Assembly: GCA_014218235.1 (NCBI GenBank)
Contig: CM024755.1
Coordinates: forward strand, 99,738,948-99,802,947
Source of the DNA: Colocasia esculenta
Taxonomy: Eukaryota; Streptophyta; Magnoliopsida; Alismatales; Araceae
Direction: 5' to 3'
Length of the DNA: 64,000 nucleotides
Part shown: positions 1 to 10,641 of the stretch, piece by piece
Numbering within the stretch: the stretch's first letter is position 1
Layout: the number at the start of each line of letters is the position of its first letter
Position numbers and translations under genes: made by a program
Notes under the pieces: model-generated
Database searches by the model: none
What the model was told of the DNA's origin: nothing
Seen by the model: only the letters and a program-made list of their open reading frames with translations

Positions 1-729
1 GAAGTAGACAAACTCCATAAGGCCAGATTCATCAGGGTAGTGCTTTATCCGAATTGGGTGGCAAACATAGTCCCTGTCATGAAGAAGGATGGCAAAGTCA
101 GAATCTGCATCGACTTCAGGGACCTAAATAGGGCATGTCCGAAGGATGACTTCCTGCTTCCTCATATCGATGTGCTTATTGATAACACTGCTGGGTACGA
201 GACCCTCTCATTCATGGACGGGTACTCAGGTTACAACCAAATCCGTCTAGCTCCTGAGGATCAAGAGAAGACATCCTTCACCACGCCCTGGGGAACATAC
301 TGTTATGTAGTCATGCCGTTTGGGCTAAAGAATGCCGGCGCTACCTATCAGAGGGCGATGATGGCCATCTTCCACGATATGATACATGTCTATGTAGAAG
401 TATACATGGATGACATCTTGGTGAAGTCAAGAACCAGGAGGGAGCACCCCGAAATCCTCGCCAAGGTGTTGCAGAGGTCAAGGGAGTATCAACTGAGAAT
501 GAACCCAAAGAAATGTGTGTTCGGGGTATCGTCAGGGAAGTTGCTAGGCTTCATAGTCAGCAAGCGGGGTATTGAGATTAATCCAAATAAGGTCAAGGCT
601 ATAATAGAAATGCCACCTCCGAAGAACATCTCGCAGCTAAGAGGATTAATAGGGCGTTTGCAATTCATCAGAAGATTCATATCCCAGCATTCACAAAGAT
701 GCCGCCCGTTCTATGATCTCTTGAAATGA
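1..729 (+). pseudogene. pol: Reverse transcriptase domain of Tat pol (5' truncated by window)
   Basis: The frame is open from base 1 to a TGA at 727-729. The translation shows the RT core: KKDGKVRICIDFRDLN near residue 25, DGYSGYNQI, the FTTPWG turn, MPFGLKNAGATYQR, the catalytic box YMDDIL (about residue 136; YMDD rather than the commoner YVDD) and the connection motif KLLGFIVS. This enzyme copies element RNA into cDNA in cytoplasmic particles. The terminal TGA lies in what should be continuous LLK-GAKFEW sequence, so it is a premature stop inside a longer polyprotein (CGA to TGA would explain it). RNase H follows at once in the same polyprotein. Confidence 0.9.
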
Positions 730-732
730 GGG

Positions 733-1250
733 GCAAAATTCGAATGGAATGATAAATGCCGAGCAGCCTTCGATGATTTGAAGAGCTATCTCATGAATCC
801 CCCAGTTCTGCAGCCTCCTGTACCCGGAAACTGCTTATCCTATATCTCTCAGTCATTGAGGAGTCCCTAGGTGTTGTCCTTGCACAACACGATGAATCTG
901 GCAAAGAAAGGGCAGCATACTACCTCTCTAGGCTCTTCAACACCACTGAATCCAAGTACACCACCGCAGACAAGACCTGTGCCACACTCATGTGGGTAGT
1001 CCAAAAGCTCAAGCACTACTTCCTTGCCCACGGGGTCAAGTTGATCTCAAGGATGGATCCACTCTGATACCTTCTAGAGAAGCATGTCCTCTCTGATCGG
1101 CTCGCACGCTGGCAGAGCTTTCTCTCCCATTTCGACATTTCCTTCATGGTCCAAAAGGCTATCAAAGGATATGCCATCGCCGAGCATCTTGCCCATCTTC
1201 CACTCCCTCACAGCGACTCTGTCCAGGAAGAGTTCCCTGACGAGGAACTC
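733..1250 (+). pseudogene. pol: RNase H domain of Tat pol, frameshifted
   Basis: Downstream of the RT stop, fragments in more than one frame give a recognisable gypsy RNase H. They are AKFEWNDKCRAAFDDLK, then (after a frameshift near 825) ESLGVVLAQHDESGKERAAYYLSR, TTADKTCATLMWVVQKLKHY and LARWQSFLSHFDI. A TGA in the segment around 1066 (DPL-stop-YLLEK) is another break, probably CGA to TGA. The domain degrades the RNA strand of the RNA/DNA hybrid. The break pattern means no functional protein could be made. Confidence 0.75.
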
Positions 1251-1269
1251 TCGGTCATCATTAAAGACC

Positions 1270-2743
1270 CCTTCTGGTCCCTCCATTTCGATGGCGCACT
1301 CAACTCTCAGGGACGGGCATTGGAGCTGTGCTGCTTACCCCGGAAGGCATTACCATCCCCATTGCCTATCAACTCACCTTCCCCGTCACTAACAACATGT
1401 CTGAGTACGAAGCTCTCCTCACTGGCGTCAAGCACGCTTACATCTTAGGTGCATCCCCCCTCAGAATCATCGGAGACTCTCAGCTTGTTCTGCGGCAGGT
1501 GCTCTCAACCTACTGCACCCGTGACCCAAAGCTCAAGCCATATCAAGACCTGGTCACGCTATTGCCAAGGCATTTCCGCAATCTTATCTATATCCATACT
1601 CCTCACTCGCAAAACATCCTGGCAGACGCTTTGGTGTCGCTAGCTTCCTCTCTATCCTTCCCTCTGAGTCGTCGGACCGAGACAATCGTCATCCAACGAC
1701 TCGATGTTCCATCTATCCAGGATCCTTGGTTCAACAACCTTAGGACAACCTTAGAAGAGAGGGCTAAGAAGAGAGGGGTGCAACAAGTCATGCTAACTGA
1801 GCTTAAGGAAATCCTAGATGAAAAGGAGCTGCCTTGGTATTTTGAGATCGAGCAATACTGCAAGGATGGGACATATCCTGAAGGGGCAAGCGCAGAAGAT
1901 CGCAGGGCCATAAGAAGAGCCGCCTTATGGTATACAGTTGTTGGAGAAGTCTTGTACAGGCGGACTCTCAATGGAGTTCTCTTGAGATGTCTGAGCGACG
2001 ATGAAGCTTGGAGAGTGGTGGAAGGAGCCCATGCTAGTGAATGCGGAGGGCATGTCAACAGTCAAATGCTCGTAAAGAAGATCATTAGGCAGGGCTATTA
2101 CTGGCCAACCCTAGAGGAAGACTGTGCCATCTACGTCCGTAGGTGTGTCAAGTGTCAACTCCATGCTGATAAGATCCATGCTCCCTCCTCCTCGCTTCAT
2201 CCACTATCCACACCTTGGCCATTCTCCATGTGGGCTTTCGATATTGTTGGCCCTCTTGGTGACCCTAATGCTCAAACCAAACAGAAATCATTTATCCTAA
2301 CAGCGACTGAGTATTACACCAAGTGGGCAGAAGCCGAAGCATTCACAGAAATCAAAGCATCCACAGTGTGCCGCTTTATCATGAGAAATATCATCTCGCG
2401 GTTTGGAGTGCCAAGCAGCATCGTCATGGACAACGGACCACAGTTCATCTCGCAAGAACTTCAGGACCTCTGTAAGAAATATAACATCACTCTGCATCAT
2501 TCATCTCCATATTACCCACAAGGCAATGGCCAAGGTGAAGCAACAAATAAAACCCTTCTTAAAATCTTGAAGAAAACCTGTGAGTCGCACAAGTTCATTG
2601 ATTGGCCAGAGAAGCTAATAGAGGCTCTATGGGCCTATCGTACCTCCGTCCGTACTCCCACGGGACAAACCCCGTATGCCCTCACCTATGGGATGGAGGC
2701 GGTAGTTCCATACGAGATCCTAATCCCTTCACTAAGAGTCTAA
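1270..2743 (+). pseudogene. pol: Archaeal-type RNase H plus integrase of Tat pol
   Basis: The first part is the second, archaeal-type RNase H that marks Tat elements: WSLHFDGA, then after a single-base frameshift near 1310 GAVLLTPEG, NNMSEYEAL, IIGDSQLV and NILADAL. The four expected acidic residues (D, E, D, D) are all present. From about 1660 the same frame runs into integrase. It shows a zinc-binding HHCC region (HASECGGH ... CVKCQLH) and the DDE core with WAFDIVG, VMDNGPQF and GQGEATNK, so all three catalytic acids are intact. The segment ends at a TAA at 2741-2743 inside the integrase C-terminus. Apart from the frameshift this is the best preserved part of the element. Confidence 0.88.
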
Positions 2744-3093
2744 TTAGACAAAGAACTTAATCTTGACGAACGTCGAGAGGCGTTGCTAGTCCAATTGGAA
2801 CTCTTAGATGAAAGGCGGCTTATGGCAGCCGACCATGTGCTCTCTTATCAAAGGCGAATCTCAAGGTCTTTCGAAAAGAAGGTAATTGAGCGAAAATTCC
2901 AAGAGGGTGATATGGTCTTGAAATGCATTTTTATCAAACCCGGAGGTCCTAGGTCCAAACTGCAACCTAATTGGGAGGGTCCGTACGTTGTGAGGGAAGT
3001 GTATCTCGGAAATGCTTAGCGCTTAAGTAATGCTGAGGGCGTTGAATTGTCGCATCCGTGGAATGGGTTGTACCTCAAACGATTCTATCCTTA
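2744..3093 (+). pseudogene. pol: Integrase C-terminal region of Tat pol
   Basis: Reading continues past the TAA with LDKELNLDERREALLVQLE, a basic stretch, then the GPY/F-like module NWEGPYVVREVY and a terminal HPWNGLYLKRFYP before a stop at about 3093. A stop at 3017-3019 interrupts it. Gypsy integrases use this module in DNA binding and multimerisation. Nothing resembling a chromodomain follows, as expected for a Tat element. Confidence 0.75.
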
Positions 3094-3894
3094 GGCCTAT
3101 AGGTGTGAGGCCACAACACCTAGATCGGGGAATAACCCTGTGTTGAGAGTCTAAAGTCCCTCGCTAATCGTTAAGGGTCGCTCTAAGTTAGGATTAACAC
3201 ACACACACGGCAAGCCCGGGTAGCTGCACTTGGTAGATGTCGCAACTATGTGGGTCCTACTCTAGCGATGCGTCGGTCATTCTCTTCTAATCGGTCAAAG
3301 TGTAGGAGCAAGGATCGAAAGGGCGAGGTCGTCCACCTAAAGCATATCCTGACAAGAGGAAGTCTCAAACAGGGATGGTCAAAATAAAAAGGGACAAAGA
3401 AGCAAAAGAAAAGGAAAAGAAACGAAAGTCCATAACATGATAGGGGCATGGCAAAGAGTGGCAAAGTCCCCCCGGGACGCTCATGAGCCTGGTCGTACGC
3501 ATGCCCCAAATAATGCAAGCCCATAAGAAAAGACCATAAAGTCCCTTCACAACAGACCCAATCTCTGAAAGGTATGCTGTAGGAAGTAGCCGAACCCGAC
3601 ATCCTTGAACCCACATGAGACTTTCCTTAAATAGTCTTCCATCATTCCCTATAAGACAGAGTCATCTCTTAGGTATGGTTTAACTAGTCGCATTGTCAAC
3701 TAAGGGTGGTCCACGGAGGCAATGTCACCCCTCGACGCACGTCCTAGCCTAGTGAGGTCCGTGGCGAGAACCAGAGGTGATCAAGACTCCAAACCAGTGG
3801 CTCGAACCGGTCTAAGTGTTGTGGCCCAAAGGGGCGAGTACCTTCCGTCTCGCGCGTCTTATTTCAGGAAGGGCTAACGCCGGCTTTAGGCGTC
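3094..3894 (+). other. Tat 3' non-coding region, proximal part
   Basis: No recognisable coding sequence. Minus-strand open stretches at 3246-3616 have no family resemblance. I see only a short CA run at 3200-3207 and ordinary unique-looking sequence between integrase and the AT-rich array. Confidence 0.5.
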
Positions 3895-4150
3895 TTTCAA
3901 AAATCCAAAAAAAATCAAATATTTCAAAACTTCAAAAATCAAATATTTCAAAACTCCAAAAAATCAAATATTTCAAAACTAAAAAAAATCAAATATTTCA
4001 AAACTCCAAAAAAATCAAATATTTCAAAACTCCAAAAAATCAAATATTTCAAAACTAAAAAAAAATCAAATATTTCAAAACTCCAAAAAACTAAATATTT
4101 CAAAAACTCCAAAAAAACAAAAAAAAATCAAATATTCTAAAAATTCCAAA
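3895..4150. repeat. AT-rich tandem repeat array in Tat 3' region
   Basis: About nine degenerate copies of a 20-25-nt unit built on AATCAAATATTTCAAAACT followed by CCAAAAA or AAAAAA. The open frame at 3816-4058 is a by-product of this array (repeating KSNISKLQ-type peptide) and should not be taken as a gene. Confidence 0.9.
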
Positions 4151-4219
4151 AATGTTTTCAACCACTCCACTCACCTGCTCATGCATGTTATTTATTTATG
4201 TCTTTTGCCTATTTAAGAG

Positions 4220-4286
4220 GGCTTAGCCCCTTGACCATTTATCAAGGTTGATCAATCGTCGCATTTTTAAGGCAAGGGGCTACGCC
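4220..4286. repeat. Inverted repeat next to the 3' end of the antisense PMD gene
   Basis: Arms GGCTTAGCCCCTTG (4220-4233) and CAAGGGGCTACGCC (4273-4286) pair at 13 of 14 positions around a 39-nt loop. It lies about 170 bp beyond the stop of the antisense gene. A role in 3'-end formation is only a guess. The rest of 4151-4455 holds nothing I recognise. Confidence 0.5.
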
Positions 4287-4455
4287 TAAGAACGAGTCTA
4301 ACATGTTTCCTGTTTGTCTAAGTGTGCAGGGCGCAAAAGAAAGCGACACTCGTACCTCACTCGTCACCCTCACTCAGTCGCAAATCATAAAATAAAAAGA
4401 TCATTCCATTCCATTCCATATCATACATGTACATAAGGGGCAAAAGTACAAACCC

Positions 4456-7269
4456 TCAGCTACTCTCCCCAGTACCCTCAGGTGGGCGGGGAGATGGAGG
4501 GGCCATGACCCTCGGTCCTATCTCACTCCCCTCAGGTGCCCTCTCGCGCCTTCGTGCCTCCTCCTCGTTCCTCCGCCGTCCAGAGGAACTAGTCAAGTAA
4601 TGCCCGGCAGACCCGCTCGAAATGCTGCTTCTGCTAGCCGACGAGCGGCTGCGTCCAACCAGAGCTAGAGCCCTCTCAAGGCCCTTCATCTCGGACCGCA
4701 GCAGCTCGCAGTGGTGCCTCTCCTCTCCCAGCTGGGTGCGAAGGTCGCCCGCCTCGGTGCGCCACCTCATTGCCTCCTCAGCCTCCTGGCGCCACCTGGA
4801 CACCTCCGCTACCTCTGGGCATAGGCGCAGCTCCGCCATCTCCACCTCTAGCGTGGTCGTCCGTGGTAGAGAGTCTCTCAGCTCCGCCTCCTGCGACATC
4901 AAATATCTTGTCAAAACACCAAAAGAAACAAGGAGTCAAGGGGCATCTAGTTGATAACTTTCCCGCTCCTGCACCTGAGTGAGAGCATCCACTGCTCGGG
5001 CCACTACCGCCGCCAACTGGCCCTCCAACACGGAGCGGCCAGGGTCCTCTCGGGAGGAAGAAGCGCCTCCCACCATCTGCTGAGCCCTATCCAACTCCTC
5101 TCGCTGCAAAGGAAAACAAGAAGAGTCAGTCAACCAAAGCTAGAAATAGAAGGGGTAGGGTATGAAGTACTCACCAACTGGTCACGATCGCCTGGAGGTC
5201 ATCCCTCTGCTGAATGGTAGAGTGGAGGACGCCCTCGAGCGAGGCAATCCGCCCCTCAGGATCAAACTGCAAACACAAGTCAAGTCAATCATGTAATCAA
5301 TTAATTGAGAACTTAAAAGAGACTGAAAGCAGTAAAACTCACTGGTCGTCGAGACCCCTTATAAACCTGGGCCCCGTACCTCCGTGCATAGGCACGGAAG
5401 TAATCCTCATCTCTCGTGGCCTCTGAAGCCACCTCTCTCCCCTGCTGCTCCCAATCTGTGAGCTGCTCGCGGACCCGAACCATCCAGTCAGTCTCCTGCT
5501 GGATCCCGCGGAAGCTCCGACCCGGTCTCTCCCATGGCCTCTGTCGAGTCGGGAACTCCACCACCTCCTGGTGGAGTCCCAGTGTGCGCGCAACTAGCCG
5601 GTGGTGGAGCGGCACCACGGTGTTAAATGCATGCATCCAAATGTCCCTGCCGAAGTAGGGACGGCCCCGCTCCACCCACGGCTGGGCGGCGTCATCCTCC
5701 TCGTCATAGGTAGTCCACTCAACCTGCACACCACAAGCAAAAAGATCTGTCAGCCGTTTGTCAAATAAGCAAAGGAAAAGGTGCTAAGGCTAGAAGTACT
5801 TACATGGCCAAAGGGAACCGTGTCCAATGCATCATTAATCAGCGTCACCTACAGGCGCAGTGACTGCTCGTCTCGGCGGAACCGCCAGCGCTGTAGAAGG
5901 GGCACAGCGCCGGGTCACCTCGGTACACCGCGACCCAAGGAGGGGAGGTGGTAGTATGCCCACACCTGCAAAACAACTCAGTCAGTACCACAATTAATCA
6001 AAATAAGCAGAAGAAAAGCAGTAAAGGGTAAGGAAAAGAAGTGTACCTAAAGGAGTGGGAAGAACCCGGCTACCCCCGTCTCCCTACTGGAGGTGCCCAG
6101 ACTGTCGAAGAGGTGGGCCAAGAGGGCCGCACCCCATACGTAACTGCCTACGCTGGACAAGTCCTCCAGCAGGGACAGGCATCTGCAGCTGACTGGGTCC
6201 CCTCTCGTCCCCAGAATCAACTTTCCGATCACAAGGATCAGGAAGCGCCTCAGGTCGCGGTCCGCTACTGCTCCCTCCTCCTCCGCCAGCACTACTCTGG
6301 CGTCTGCAGTCAGCCGAGCCATATACTCCACCAGGCCCTCTCCAGTCTGGTGGCGCACGTCCGCCACCCCGAGGCTCGCCTGCAGCCTCGTCCTCACTAC
6401 TAGGGAGGATCTCTCCCTCGTCACCTCCAACCCAAGGAGCCTCTCCGCCAACTCCTAGTAGCTCGTGTAGGTGACCCCGGTCCCGCCTGGCCGTCCACTC
6501 GTAGGCCAGTGATCCGTGCCACGTCCTCTAACGTAGGGATCATATGACCCTACGGAAAGAGGAAAGCGTGGCACTCGGGGTCCCACCTCTCCTTTAATGC
6601 CTGAATGAGCGCCATGTCAGGTGTCAACTCGTCCAATCGGAGGAAGGGGCCGAACCCCATCTCCTCTAGTCGTGCCCTCTGGAAGTCTGGCAGACCCCGG
6701 TAGATCGCCCAGACGACTGCCCATCCCAGCCTGGACCGCAACTCACTTTGCAAAACAAACACCAAAAGGCATTAGAAATCAGCCAAAAATCACCAAAAAG
6801 GGTCTCAGTCCTATTATAGCGACGGGGTCTCTGTCGCCTTCTGAAGGTGACGGGAAGCCCGTCGCATTCAGAATCTTGGTGGCGACAGGTCGACCTGTCG
6901 CCTTCTAAAAGGCGACAGGGAATCTATCACCTTCCCACTGGTAATGCGACAGACACTCTGTCGCGTTACCAGGGAGACCGGGAGACGGGCAACACCCATT
7001 TCCCGGCCATTTCACTTCAGGCAAAAGCCCTACACAAGAGTGCACAGCACTCTCCCCATCCCACAAGCATGGCTTAAGGCTTAGAAACCTACCTTTTTGG
7101 GCCCGATGGGTTCATCCTCGCCCGGCGCCGCCGCCGCGATGTCTTCCTCCATCGGCACGGCCGGGGGGTCCTCTTGAGCCCCGTCCGCTTGGCGATGCTG
7201 TATGGTCTTCTTCGTGCGTCGCCTACCACCGCCGCTGTCTCCGCCTTGCCTGCCTTCACCACCTTCCAT
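4456..7269 (-). pseudogene. Antisense plant-mobile-domain (PMD/MAIN-like) gene, seven exons, decayed
   Basis: Minus-strand gene inside the Tat element. Exons inferred from GT/AG borders and reading phase are 7269-7093, about 6746-6047, 5965-5804, 5723-5343, 5266-5175, 5103-4975 and 4890-4456. Exon 1 gives a Gly/Arg-rich N-terminus ending GPKK. Exons 2-4 carry the plant mobile domain: GHMIPTLEDVARITGL, LILVIGKLIL, YVWGAALLAHLFDSL, then WAYYHLP and the C-terminal VEWTTYDEEDDAAQPW. Exons 5-7 predict a coiled coil with a Ser/Arg-rich tail. PMD proteins include the Arabidopsis nuclear proteins MAIN and MAIL1 and many transposon passengers. Breaks: stops in exon 2 (including before GHMIP and TAG for the last codon), two stops in exon 3, a 1-nt loss in exon 5. 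Splice sites survive better than the frame. A silent passenger gene is my reading. Confidence 0.82.
6831..6977. repeat. TGTCGC(C/G)TTC / GCGACA motif cluster in PMD intron 1
   Basis: Alternating direct and inverted copies of CTGTCGCCTTC and GGCGACAGG, for example GGCGACAGGTCGACCTGTCGC, which is a perfect palindrome. The cluster sits in the first intron of the antisense PMD gene. The same motif recurs at 7517-7627, 9462-9560, 10918-11097 and 11837-11881 in this element and in two other elements of the window. Confidence 0.75.
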
Positions 7270-7782
7270 TGCCGAACCACCGGGAAAGAGAGGGGATAAG
7301 AGAGAAGGAAATGGGGGGAAGAGGTATGAGGGGGCCGCCGCCGCTGCTGTCACCGGCGATCGCCGGAGGGAAGGAGGCCAGACGGAGGAGAGAGACGGAA
7401 AGGGGGAAATCGTCGCCGGAGAAGGAAGAAAGAAGGGAAGAGGAGAAAGCGTGAAGAGAGAAGGGGCGTGGGCCCCAAATTCAAACCCCTCTTGGCCCTG
7501 TCAACGTGACAAGGGGCTTGTCGCCTTCTTATCAGATCGCGACACCCTCTGTGTCGCGTTCACTTCAGAGGTCACGCCTGTTGACCTGTCGCGTTCAAGG
7601 TAGCGACACCCCCTATGTCGCCTTCTTAGTCTGTGCACAGAACCCTTAGAAAATTCAATTTCCATCATAAATTTCCAATGCTTACATCAAATGAAGGCCA
7701 TAAGGATGAAAAAGCAACATGTCTCTCACTTTCACTACATCATGTCCCTCCAAAACTTTACAATCAACTCTCTCTCTCAAGC
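7270..7782. promoter_or_regulatory. Region between the two antisense genes (candidate PMD promoter)
   Basis: About 510 bp between the PMD start (minus strand, 7269) and the DUF7745 stop. It includes a purine-rich stretch at 7275-7470 (a pyrimidine tract on the minus strand, like a 5' leader) and a TGTCGC motif cluster at 7517-7627. No clear TATA box seen. The promoter role is inferred from position only. Confidence 0.35.
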
Positions 7783-9237
7783 TCACGACCCCCCAAGCGG
7801 CCGAAGCTTCTCATGCTCTCGAAGGTACGCCTGGTACGTCTCCCTCTCCTCCTGCAGCGTCGGTGGTAGTACGTGAATCGCGCACGCCTGCCATAAGGCC
7901 AACGCACTCCGCACGGCCTGCTCGTCCTCTGGATCTCCCAAGCACCGCTTCTTCATCAGAGGCAAGTGAGACGGTGGGAGTACCTTGGTCCGTGGTTTCC
8001 CAACCTGAAGGTAGCACCGTTGTGGGTTGTAGAGCACCGTCGCCATGTTCCCCACAAGTTGTAGGTCCAATCCACGTCCAAGTGGAAGTCGGGCTTCTGC
8101 TCCGCGCAGCGCCACGATGTCCAAAGTGAAGTGCTCCACCGGGAGGGTGCTGAAATAGTGCCGCCATGCGCTCCTTGTCTTCTTATCCACTGTCCTGCAC
8201 ATAACTCTATCGGGGAATTTGGCCGCCCCGCCAATGAAGCACAGTGGATGGCACCCGAAGATCCGACTATCGGTAGTGGGGTTGTCTACAAGCTTAAACT
8301 TTATCCTCACTCCCAACCAACACTCCAAAAGAATCATAGAGCCATAAAGAAAACCCCCCGTAGAGGTGAGGTAAGACCCGCATATAGGTAAGCCAAAACT
8401 GCATGAGAGAGGGAAAGACCCCACCATACCCCGCTTATAGCACTCAAGCTCGCGTAGTCTATGAGGTGATCTCCAGACGGGAAGAGTACCACCCCACACA
8501 AGCAAATGGCTACGGCCTTAGCAATTTCTCGGTGGTCCACGCTCTTGTTCTTACATTGAGATATGACCCATTTAGACAACGGCACAAGGTGAACGAATTG
8601 AGGGCTAATCATGGTGTGCACGTCACTGGGATCCGTCATGAATTCACCTAGAACAAGCTTCGGGTTGATAGGCTCCATGGTATAGCTTATGTTTTGCTCA
8701 TCCCCCCGCTTGGTCTTAGGGAGAGCTAAGAAAGCCTCGACCTCCTCAAGAAGGACGGTCGCCTCAAATTTGGGAAAATAAAGGTATGGGTTTGCGGGTG
8801 CCAAAGCTCAACTAAGGCCATAATACTATGCCAATCAAAAGAAATCTTGTGGTAGTTGTGGGCCGCTATCAAAACGCCCCCCAAACCCTACTCTCTTAGG
8901 AATCGGATCACAAACATGGGTAAGGCCTTGATCATAAGGGTTATCCACGTGAGTTTGGAATAACGGAGGGAGCCGGGGAAGAGCTAGAGAAGAAGAAAAA
9001 AAAAAAAAGAGAGGAGAAGAAGAAGAACAAAGAATTAATGAAGAAATTCAGAGTGAGAATTCATGAAAAATTGGAAAAAAACAATCTACTTACCTCTCTC
9101 ACATCCTTGTTCTTGCTCAGGTGGTTGGGGACGTCCGTCAACCTCGTAAGAGCACCATAGATCATCCGAGCGCGCTTCGGACCTTCATAAGCCGCCTCCT
9201 CCCCCATGAGAGCACTTGGAGCTCTCTTCAAAGCCAT
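7783..9237 (-). pseudogene. Antisense DUF7745-type gene, two exons, frameshifted
   Basis: Second minus-strand gene in the Tat 3' region. Exon 1 (9237-9094) starts MALKRAPSALMGEEAAYEGPKR and ends at donor GTAAGTAG. Exon 2 begins at about 8983 after acceptor TTCTCTAG. Exon 2 gives WHSIMALVELWHPQTHTF, then KFEATVLLEEVEAFLALP, IAKAVAICLCGVVLFPSGDHLIDY, SLSHAVLAYLYAGL and GGFLYGSMILLECWLG, ending at TGA 7785-7783. This is the DUF7745 pattern, a plant family of unknown function related to the plant mobile domain. Breaks: a TAG after FLRE near 8890, frameshifts near 8785 and 8360. An in-frame ATG upstream at 9303 would extend the protein, but the 9237 start gives the usual MALKR-type beginning. No function can be assigned. 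Confidence 0.7.
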
Positions 9238-10629
9238 GAGAGCTTCAAAACTTGAAGAGAAGAAGAGAGAGAGAGAGTGAGCTACGAATTTGGAGCCTCT
9301 CATCCCCTATTTAGAGAGTCATAGGACTCTTATTCATGGTTGGAAAGGGTAGAGAAGAACTAATAGGAGTGGGACATTGATTAGAGAGCACTAAGAGTCC
9401 AAGTGGGAGTCAAAAAGGCCAGTTTCGGGTTGCTGTTGGAACTCTGGCCGCAAATCCTGTGGTCACGACACATCGACATGCCGCCTTCAGGTGGCGACAC
9501 AGGAATTGTTGCCTTCTGGTCAAAAGGGTAGCGACCTACCTTCTGTCGCGTTCTGACCAGTATGCAGTCTCCCACCCATTTCTTTCAAGTCATTGTTGAT
9601 TGCTTCTCTGTTGCACTTATGCTTTAATGCTTTTCACTTGGTGCATTTCAATTTTTACCGTGCTGATTATTTGAAAATCCATAAAAATACAATAAATCAA
9701 AAGAGACGGCTCGCCAGGTAAGTACAGGTAGGTATTTCTAACCCTGATCCTTCTGCATTACTATATGATATCTACGCTATTATATCACCTCAAGGACCGG
9801 CTGGTTCCCAGTGTGTTCTGGGATCTGAGTTCCCCTTCACCAAAAACAAGGACGATCTAGGTGCACACTGCTAATCACTGGATAGGCCGTTGGGTGGTAT
9901 GACTCGGGGACGATGGATTCTATCGCACGCCGGGTTTGCGAAGTGTCTTGACCCTTGCTCGTATTGTCTAGCAATATTATCCTTGAGTATTTGTTATTTT
10001 CTCCCTTTTTTGCATTCGTTTTACGATTTCTTTTCTTTTAGCCCAGCATGCATCATGTAGGACTTTGAGCTTCATGCTTCATGATTTGTCAAAGCCAGCT
10101 TCCCAATGATGTTTTAACTCAGATCCTCATTCCCCAAGACAAGAATTTCATTCCATTCCGAATTTGAAAGTTTTCCTCGAGCTAGCTACTCGGTCCAGTT
10201 TGTGAGTATGGTTCCTATTCAGAATTCCACTCATCCCCATTCATTATAACAGTCATCCCTATACCCCCCGATCCGCTCATTAGTCGTGAATCGCTCGAAG
10301 GCCAGAGTCGAATCTACCTGCCAGGCAGCCCCAATCCCCTAATGAACGAAACCTGCACGCTAAAGATAGCCAGGGTACCTCTTGAATCAAGAGGTTGATC
10401 ATTTCTTTTCTTTTCACCTTTATTCATCCCAAATTGGAACCATCCTCGCATTCTGTCCCTAGCCGTGTTCGAAGTTAGCCGGAGAGTTCTCGCTGCTTAT
10501 TCATTCAGAATGGGTGTCTCTTTACCTTGATGCCCACTTTTCAGCTCATTTCGCTTCATTCCGCTACATTGTCATTTCATGTCATCTTCGCTCCACTATC
10601 GCTCCACTCCTTTGCAAAGCAAGCATCAA
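9238..10629 (+). other. Tat distal 3' non-coding region
   Basis: No gene seen. A TGTCGC motif cluster lies at 9462-9560. The sequence from 9700 on reads as ordinary retroelement 3' UTR running into the polypurine tract. Upstream sequence for the DUF7745 gene would be at 9240-9600, but no promoter element is evident. Confidence 0.5.
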
Positions 10630-10641
10630 GGAGGGGCAATC
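10630..10641 (+). other. Polypurine tract of the Tat element
   Basis: GGAGGGGCAATC lies immediately before TGTAAACACC. The purine run next to a TG start is the second-strand priming site and fixes the 5' edge of the 3' LTR. Confidence 0.75.

Noticed and set aside
3816..4058. 80-codon frame near the AT-rich array
   Set aside because: Produced by the tandem repeat (repeated KSNISK-type peptide).
7202..7603. 133-codon + strand frame
   Set aside because: Antisense to PMD exon 1 and its purine-rich upstream region; low complexity.
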